Assembly: GCA_964568455.1 (NCBI GenBank)
Contig: CAZMPJ010000001.1
Location: 372,001-436,000 of the forward strand
Reading direction: 5' to 3'
DNA length: 64,000 nucleotides
Origin: CAZMPJ01 sp964568455
GTDB taxonomy: Bacteria > Margulisbacteria > WOR-1 > O2-12-FULL-45-9
The stretch's first letter is position 1. Each line of letters opens with the position of its first letter. Of this stretch, positions 63,398-64,000 are shown piece by piece. Under the pieces are notes generated by a model, which saw only the letters and a program-made list of their open reading frames with translations, was not told the DNA's origin and did not search any database. Made by a program: the position numbers and the translations under genes.

Positions 63398-64000
63398 AAG
63401 TAGGTTTTTTAGGACCTGAAGGTACTTTTTCTGAAGAAGCTAGTAAGCTGTACAGTAAAAGATTGCCTGGCAAAGCCCAATTAATTCCTTATACCACTAT
63501 CCACGACCTGCTTTACGCTGTTCAAAAAGGAAAACTTTCTGAAGCCATTGTGCCAATTGAAAATTCGATTGAGGGAACCATTGGTGTGGTTACAGATATG
63601 CTAGCTAAAGATGTAAATCTGCAAATAAAACAAGAAATGGTACTGGATATCTTTCATTATATAATGGCGCAAAAAGGAATCAGGCTTTCAGATATAACAG
63701 ATGTTATTTCCCATCCTCAAGCTTTGGATCAATGCAAAGATTTCTTGCAAAAACGCCTGCCTAAAGCAACGCTACATTTAGCCAGGAGTACTTCTGATGC
63801 AGTTAGGCAAGTTTCGACCTCTCTGCGAATTGGGACGTTTGCCGCTGTTGGTAATATTAATTCTGCTAAACTTTATGGTTTAAAGGTTTTAGCCTCAAAA
63901 ATTAATGCCAAAGATAATCAAACTCGTTTTGTGGTTTTAGCAAAATCCGATCATGCCAGAACCGGTAAGGATAAGACTTCCATTGTTTTTTCTATTCGTC
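63394..64000 (+). CDS. pheA: Prephenate dehydratase (3' end outside window)
   Basis: My translation from ATG 63394 runs 202 codons to the window edge without a stop. VGFLGPEGTFSEEA, VPIENSIEGTIGVVTDML, ISHPQALDQC and NQTRFVVL (the TRF motif) are diagnostic. It converts prephenate to phenylpyruvate for phenylalanine synthesis. The ACT regulatory domain expected after the catalytic part starts at or beyond the edge (DKTSIVFSIR). No chorismate mutase domain precedes it. Confidence 0.95.
   Translation, partial: MKVGFLGPEGTFSEEASKLYSKRLPGKAQLIPYTTIHDLLYAVQKGKLSEAIVPIENSIEGTIGVVTDMLAKDVNLQIKQEMVLDIFHYIMAQKGIRLSDITDVISHPQALDQCKDFLQKRLPKATLHLARSTSDAVRQVSTSLRIGTFAAVGNINSAKLYGLKVLASKINAKDNQTRFVVLAKSDHARTGKDKTSIVFSIR

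Overview
The window is AT-rich, very compact bacterial DNA. It encodes a Gram-negative-type envelope (outer-membrane beta-barrel proteins, a complete set of late Mur enzymes), SLH-domain surface proteins, a V/A-type rotary ATPase with a sodium-type rotor ring, and many large secreted Ig-like or propeller proteins with C-terminal sorting-like domains. This combination is typical of uncultured candidate phyla; my best guess is the Margulisbacteria/Saganbacteria (WOR-1) group. That is an inference from gene content. No rRNA or ribosomal protein is present to test it.

Layout. 1-2568: 3' part of a secreted FG-GAP/IPT protein. 2569-5288 (minus): hemW and lepA. 5350-7326: a PorV-like barrel/SLH fusion, then a HIT hydrolase. 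7362-8305: three tRNA genes (Ser-UGA, Ser-GCU, Asp-GUC), an HNH nuclease gene and a palindromic repeat. 8309-16121 (minus): nine-gene V-type ATPase operon, order H-I-K-E-C-F-A-B-D. 16193-23069: wecA-like, wecB, murA, ybeY, dgkA, CNNM/HlyC protein, pyrG. 23113-31929: secreted and outer-membrane island with two more PorV-like/SLH fusions, two fibre-like proteins and two Ig-like proteins. 31925-32550: a four-helix-bundle gene between two identical 53-bp copies of a palindromic repeat. 32489-35077: two secreted proteins. 35090-37930 (minus): MopE-like acidic, Cys-rich protein. 38114-51565: four overlapping genes (lipoprotein with a permuted papain-like domain, NHL propeller, 2856-residue Ig-repeat protein, PorV-like protein). 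51578-64000: recG, rsmD, coaD, a coiled-coil gene, rph, murD, ftsW, murG, murC, murB, split transketolase, dCMP deaminase, and the 5' part of pheA.

How the parts fit. The murA and murDGCB/ftsW genes build peptidoglycan. WecA/WecB-like enzymes could start a ManNAc-containing wall polymer of the kind SLH domains bind. The PorV-like/SLH fusions could tie the outer membrane to that wall. The PorV-like proteins and sorting-like C-terminal domains suggest a type IX-like export route. The ATPase is predicted to use Na+.

Two themes run across the window. Several operon-first genes have good promoters ending 6-11 bases before the start codon and no Shine-Dalgarno site, which suggests leaderless mRNAs, whereas many genes inside operons have AGGAGG sites or stop-start overlaps. 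A dispersed family of palindromic elements (matched AATGAC/AATGCC-type arms around GAA/TTC triloop hairpins) lies beside a tRNA, around the four-helix-bundle gene, and possibly inside signal-peptide coding regions. No stretch over 300 bases lacks a gene except 7327-7719, which holds two tRNAs and a repeat.
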